A stretch of DNA of 64,000 bases from Janthinobacterium psychrotolerans (GTDB taxonomy: Bacteria > Pseudomonadota > Gammaproteobacteria > Burkholderiales > Burkholderiaceae_D): assembly GCF_001677885.1 (NCBI RefSeq), contig NZ_LOCQ01000062.1, forward strand, positions 434,001 to 498,000, written 5' to 3'. The notes under the pieces were generated by a model. That model was not told where the DNA came from. It was given only the letters and a program-made list of their open reading frames with translations, and made no database searches. Positions 60,227 through 64,000 of the stretch are shown here, one piece after another; the first letter of the stretch is position 1; the number at the start of each line of letters is the position of its first letter. Made by a program: the position numbers and the translations under genes.

Positions 60227-62373
60227 AAGTCGAACTGGGCCGACACTTTCACGGTGCGGCTGGCGCCCGGGAACAGGTAGCCGTCGGACTCCGGCGTGAC
60301 GTCGCGCCAGTAGAACTTGTCGAACACATTGTTGACGGTGGCGCGCAGCACGGCCTGCTTGCCGGCCAGGCGCATGACGTAAGCGGCACCCAGGTTGGCC
60401 ACATGGTACGCAGGCACGAAGGTGTTGTTGTTGAACTCGAACGCCTTTTTGCCCGCATATTCCCAGCTGCCGTTCACCGACAGGCCGGCCACCTGCGGCA
60501 CGCGGTAGTCGAGGTTGACGGCGCTCTTGAAGGCCGGCACGTTCGGCACGCGCTTGCCGTCCAGCGACGCTTCGCCGGTGCTTGACTGCTGGCTGTTCAG
60601 GGCCGTGACCGAGACGCCGATATGGAGGTCGCGGCTGGCCTTGCCTTGCGCCGACAGTTCCAGGCCGCGGTGCTGGGCCTGGCCGGCGCGCACGAAGACG
60701 TTATTGGCGTTCTGGAACTCCAGGCCCTTGCGGATCTGGAACAGGCTGGCGGCGACCATCAGCTCGGGCGTGATGTCGGCTTTCACGCCGATCTCGATTT
60801 GCTTCGAGCGGCTTGGCGACAATTCCTGGTTCGCATTGGCCGCCTTGCGGTCGGCCGTGCCGCCGTGCTCCATGCCCTGCGAGTAGGCGCCGTAGACGGC
60901 CACGTTGTCGACCGGGTTGTACACCAGCGCGACGTTGGGCAGCAGGAAGTCATGTTTGGCGCGCACTTCGGCCACGCTCGGGTCGGCTTTCAGCACATAT
61001 TGAAATCCATCGACGTCGATATGGCGCAGGCCCGCATGCAGCTTCCAGTTCGGCGACAGGGCCACGATGTCCTGCACGAAGACGGAGTTTTCCTTGTCGT
61101 TGCGCGTCTCGCGCACCGGCCCCTGCACGCCGTTCGAGATCGGCACGATGACGGGGTGGTAGATATTGCTGGTGCCGGCGTAGTCGTACACATAGCGCCC
61201 GGCGTGGTCCTTGCGGTGGAAGGTGGCCACGCCCGCCGTCAATTCATGGCGCAGGCTGCCGGTGGCGAACTTGCCCTGGATCATGGCTTGCGCGCTCAGC
61301 GGCTTCTTGGTTTCGCCCAGGCTGCGGTAGTCATACACGTCGTAGTCGCCATTGCCGCAAAAGCCGGGAAACAGATCCTGCGCGCTGCAGCCATATGGAA
61401 ACGCGGTGTAGTCGTCGCGCTTGAACGAGTGCTGGTTGGCGCTGATGGTGGCGTGCCAGTTGTCGTCGAAGGCGTACTGGAAGCGCAGGCCCAGGTTGCT
61501 GGTGATGGTGTCGACCGGGCGCGTCCAGGGCTGCAGGTTGAGCAGGGTATCGGCGCTGACGCCGGCCGGCAGGGTGGTATTGTTCAGCAACTGGAAACCG
61601 GGCGCGGTGATCTGCGATTTGTCCTGGTAATCAAGATCGAGTTGCAGCAGGGCCTGCGGCGAAATCTGCCAGTCGAAGGCGCCCGAGATGAATTTGCGGT
61701 TGCCGTCGGCGCCCTTGACATACGAGCGCAGGCGCTCGGCCGCCACGTTGATGCGGTAGCCGAAACGGGTGTCGTCCAGCCGCCCGCCCAGGTCGATGGC
61801 GCCATACAGGGTGCCGCGCTCGCGCGCTTCGACGGTGACCGTGCGCAAGGCAGTAGCGGTGGGGCGCTTGACGATAAAGTCGATCACGCCGCCCGGTGCC
61901 GCCATGCCGGCTTGCAGCCCTGCCAGGCCTTTCAATACTTCGATGCGTTCCTTGTTTTCCAGCGGAATTTGCGTGTCGCCGGGAATCGCGATGCCGTCCT
62001 TGCGGTAGCTGGAATTGTTGTCGAGCTTGAAGCCGCGGATCGAGAACTGCTCGGCATAGCCAACCGCGTTGTAGGCGTCGTTGATGCTGGCGTCGAGGCG
62101 CACGGCGTCGCTGGTATTGCGGATCTGCAGGTCCTGCATGGTTTGCTGCGAAATGACGGTGACGGCGGCCGGCGTTTGCAGCAGCGGCGCGTCGCTGAAG
62201 CCGCCGACCGAGGCGCGCTGGGCGGCTGGCGCCTTGCTGGCGGTAACGATCACTTCGGCCATGCTCGATGGGGTATCGACGGCATCGGCGGTGTCAAAGG
62301 CAAAGGCTGGCGATGCAAATGCTTGTGCGATGGACAGGGTCAGGATGGAGACAGACAGATTCGGTGTGGACAT
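60223..62373 (-). CDS. TonB-dependent outer-membrane receptor under TPP riboswitch control
   Basis: The 716-residue receptor has a signal peptide (SVSILTLSIAQAFASPAFA) and a plug domain (AEVIVTASKAP, then TPAAVTVISQQTMQDLQIR and SIRGF). A 22-strand barrel ends in VKVSAQFDF, with the terminal Phe expected of barrel proteins. By plain similarity it would be called a siderophore receptor. A TPP riboswitch lies about 100 bp upstream on the same strand, which argues for thiamine or a precursor as cargo. The ATG at 62373 gives a normal signal peptide; one at 62400 adds nine residues. The 3' end overlaps the kinase gene by four bases. Confidence 0.9.
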   Translation of the reverse strand: MSTPNLSVSILTLSIAQAFASPAFAFDTADAVDTPSSMAEVIVTASKAPAAQRASVGGFSDAPLLQTPAAVTVISQQTMQDLQIRNTSDAVRLDASINDAYNAVGYAEQFSIRGFKLDNNSSYRKDGIAIPGDTQIPLENKERIEVLKGLAGLQAGMAAPGGVIDFIVKRPTATALRTVTVEARERGTLYGAIDLGGRLDDTRFGYRINVAAERLRSYVKGADGNRKFISGAFDWQISPQALLQLDLDYQDKSQITAPGFQLLNNTTLPAGVSADTLLNLQPWTRPVDTITSNLGLRFQYAFDDNWHATISANQHSFKRDDYTAFPYGCSAQDLFPGFCGNGDYDVYDYRSLGETKKPLSAQAMIQGKFATGSLRHELTAGVATFHRKDHAGRYVYDYAGTSNIYHPVIVPISNGVQGPVRETRNDKENSVFVQDIVALSPNWKLHAGLRHIDVDGFQYVLKADPSVAEVRAKHDFLLPNVALVYNPVDNVAVYGAYSQGMEHGGTADRKAANANQELSPSRSKQIEIGVKADITPELMVAASLFQIRKGLEFQNANNVFVRAGQAQHRGLELSAQGKASRDLHIGVSVTALNSQQSSTGEASLDGKRVPNVPAFKSAVNLDYRVPQVAGLSVNGSWEYAGKKAFEFNNNTFVPAYHVANLGAAYVMRLAGKQAVLRATVNNVFDKFYWRDVTPESDGYLFPGASRTVKVSAQFDF

Positions 62374-62472
62374 GATTGCTCGTGGTTCAAGCCGCTTCAT
62401 CGGGAGGAGAACGGCAGGCTGCTTGTTCGGCTGGCGCCAACGCAGGAGCTATCAAAGGAGGGAGGTACTTTG

Positions 62473-62551
62473 CGCTTTCCTTCGCTGGCATTATCCAGAT
62501 CAGGTACGAAGGGTATCTCTCACCCGGATGACTGCTCCAGGACCCCTAGCG
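62473..62551 (-). promoter_or_regulatory. TPP riboswitch (THI element)
   Basis: On the minus strand the conserved THI core is readable: GGGGTCC at the 5' arm, GGGTGAGAGATACCC, then ACCTGATCTGGATAATGCC and AGCGAAGG at the 3' arm. This matches the thiamine pyrophosphate sensor consensus, including GAGATACCC and the CTGATCTGGATAATGCCAGCG region. The nearest downstream gene on the strand is the TonB-dependent receptor, whose start is about 100 bp on. No strong terminator hairpin is visible after it, so control could be at translation. Confidence 0.94.
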
Positions 62552-62612
62552 AATTGATAGCTTAACATGAACCGCCGCCCGCTGTCTGCCAGGCTGGCGC
62601 TTTTACAACAGT

Positions 62613-63770
62613 CTACAGACTCAGTTCCAGCACCTTGCGGCTGACGGCCAGCGTCACTTCGCCCTGCTCGCCAAGCGCCGTCATGCCGTGCGTTTCCAGC
62701 GCGGCGATCACCGCCTCGACGCTGGCGTGGTCCAGGCCGTAGTCGGCCAGGCGCGTCTTGAGGCCCATATGGCGGAAGAAATACTCGGTGCGCGCGATCG
62801 CCGTTTCGATGCGGCCGTCCTCGTCGCCACCGTCCAGGCCCCACACGCGGGCCGCGTATTGCAGCAGCTTGGCGCGCTTGGCCTGCTTGCGCACGCGCAG
62901 CATGCTGGGCAGGATCACGGCCAGGGTCTGTGCATGGTCGAGTTCATACAGGGCCGTCAGCTCATGGCCGATGGCGTGCGTGGACCAGTCCTGCGGCACG
63001 CCCACGCCGATCAGGCCGTTCAGGGCCAGGGTGGCGCACCACATCACGTTGGCGCGCACGTCGTAGTCGTCCGGGTGCGACAGCGCCTTCGGACCTTCTT
63101 CGATCAGCGTCAGCAGGATGCCTTCGGCAAAGCGGTCCTGCACCGAGGCGTTGACGGAGGCGGTCAAATACTGTTCCATCACGTGGGCAAAGGCGTCGAC
63201 CACGCCGTTGCCGACCTGGCGCAGCGGCAAGGTAAACGTTTTCGACGGGTCGAGCACGGAAAATTTCGGATACACCTTGCGGCTCATGAACGAGCGTTTT
63301 TCCTGGGTCGCCTTGCGCGTGATGACGGCCGAGCCGTTCATTTCGGAACCGGTGGCGGGCAGGGTCAATACGGTGCCGAAGGGCAGGGCGTCGTCGATGA
63401 TCTTGCCGCCTTTTTCCAGGATGTCCCACGCTTCGCCGTCGCGCACGGCGGCGGCGGCGATGAACTTGGTGCCGTCGACCACCGAACCGCCGCCCACGCC
63501 AAGCAGGAAATCGATGCCTTCGCTTTTCACCAGCGCCACGGCCTGCATCAGGGTTTCATAACTTGGGTTCGGTTCGATACCGGCGAACTCCAGCACCGTG
63601 TGGCCGGCCAGCGCGGCGCGCACTTCATCGTAGACGCCGTTCTGCTTGATGCTGCCGCCGCCATAGGTCATCAGCACTTTGGCCTGCGGCGGTATCAGCT
63701 TGGCGATGGCGGCGATCTGGCCCTGGCCGAACAGGATCTGGGTGGGATTGTAGAAGTCGAAATTGATCAT
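62613..63770 (-). CDS. yqhD: Iron-containing alcohol dehydrogenase, YqhD-like
   Basis: A 385-residue NADPH-type alcohol/aldehyde dehydrogenase of the iron-dependent family. The N-terminus MINFDFYNPTQILFGQGQI and the nucleotide loop TYGGGSIKQNGVYDEV are typical of YqhD/butanol dehydrogenases. Metal ligands fall in DAFAHVMEQYL and in HAIGHELTALYELDHAQTLA (20 residues). YqhD reduces toxic aldehydes such as glyoxal or furfural. The gene is divergent from a gene beginning at 63914, a likely AraC regulator, which is the same arrangement as yqhC-yqhD in E. coli. The specific substrate is not shown. Confidence 0.93.
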   Translation of the reverse strand: MINFDFYNPTQILFGQGQIAAIAKLIPPQAKVLMTYGGGSIKQNGVYDEVRAALAGHTVLEFAGIEPNPSYETLMQAVALVKSEGIDFLLGVGGGSVVDGTKFIAAAAVRDGEAWDILEKGGKIIDDALPFGTVLTLPATGSEMNGSAVITRKATQEKRSFMSRKVYPKFSVLDPSKTFTLPLRQVGNGVVDAFAHVMEQYLTASVNASVQDRFAEGILLTLIEEGPKALSHPDDYDVRANVMWCATLALNGLIGVGVPQDWSTHAIGHELTALYELDHAQTLAVILPSMLRVRKQAKRAKLLQYAARVWGLDGGDEDGRIETAIARTEYFFRHMGLKTRLADYGLDHASVEAVIAALETHGMTALGEQGEVTLAVSRKVLELSL

Positions 63771-63913
63771 GGCTCTCCTGATGCTGATGAGGTTCGAGGC
63801 CTGATTATGGACGATGATGACCGCACGCGTGTTTGCCGCTTGAGATTTTCACGCGTGCGGTGGAAAATGCAGCGCATACCGAGGCATCTCGCCTGCGCAC
63901 ACAAAGGAAAAGC

Positions 63914-64000
63914 ATGTCGCATCTACCCCTGGAAGAATCCGGCTTGCCGGCCACCGCGCTGGACATGCACCGCGCCATCGGCGCGCTGGTCGCCGCGCTG
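63914..64000 (+). CDS. Start of gene divergent from yqhD, probable AraC-family regulator
   Basis: Only the first 29 codons are in the window: MSHLPLEESGLPATALDMHR then AIGALVAAL. AAGGAAA lies just before the ATG. The sequence alone does not prove a family. The divergent position next to a yqhD-like gene suggests a YqhC-type AraC activator, since this pairing is common. The frame remains open to the window end. Confidence 0.45.
   Translation, partial: MSHLPLEESGLPATALDMHRAIGALVAAL

Noticed and set aside
1..64000. tRNA, rRNA, CRISPR array or prophage
   Set aside because: No cloverleaf-like 3' CCA region, rRNA core sequence, regular spacer array or phage structural genes were seen; the only spike protein is the T6SS-type VgrG.

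Overview
The window looks like chromosomal DNA of a high-GC betaproteobacterium, most likely Oxalobacteraceae (Janthinobacterium, Duganella or Massilia type). This is inferred from the DUF2818-Nudix pair that normally follows the nuo operon in this group, the adjacent ispD-ispF, a PEP-CTERM protein, and the many RND pumps and signalling proteins. No rRNA, tRNA, CRISPR array or phage block was seen. The DNA is almost wholly coding, with many ATGA stop/start overlaps.

Layout: 1-2769 is housekeeping (DUF2818, ADP-ribose pyrophosphatase, a secreted HExxH protein, ispD, ispF). 2777-10586 (minus) is a five-gene operon of adaptor, RND pump, outer-membrane channel, response regulator and histidine kinase. 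10785-13840 has a PQQ-type sugar dehydrogenase, two small proteins and a PEP-CTERM protein. 13890-14958 is a complete IS1595-family element with target duplication. 14971-18082 has an FHA membrane protein, a secreted serine protease and ribA. 18248-20586 is phoX under an array of Pho boxes. 20641-27525 has a pirin/LysR pair, a PAS-GGDEF-EAL protein, a deletion scar joining two gene remnants, a cysteine-less glutaredoxin, a DUF3820 protein and a sodium:solute symporter. 27580-39056 has sppA and an mdtABC-type operon with its outer-membrane channel. 39170-41100 is an arsB-arsN-like unit. 41071-48421 has a LysR/amidohydrolase pair and a CheB-CheR-PAS protein overlapping a NarX-type kinase. 48490-50655 is an S46 peptidase. 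50795-57247 is an orphan type VI secretion cassette: VgrG, phospholipase D effector and lipoprotein immunity protein. 57291-58951 is a TetR-controlled locus. 59085-62551 has a pnuC-type transporter and kinase converging on a TonB receptor that has a TPP riboswitch. 62613-64000 is a yqhD-like dehydrogenase with the start of a divergent regulator.

The best-supported functional themes are two tripartite efflux systems, one carrying its own two-component regulator; phosphate-starvation control of phoX; thiamine control of an outer-membrane receptor next to a likely vitamin permease and kinase; arsenic resistance; and interbacterial competition by a VgrG-delivered lipase. The most unusual object is the vgrG-PLD-immunity cassette, where the immunity gene changes base composition half way along and near-identical terminator hairpins bracket the cassette. 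All family names come from reading translated sequence without database searches.
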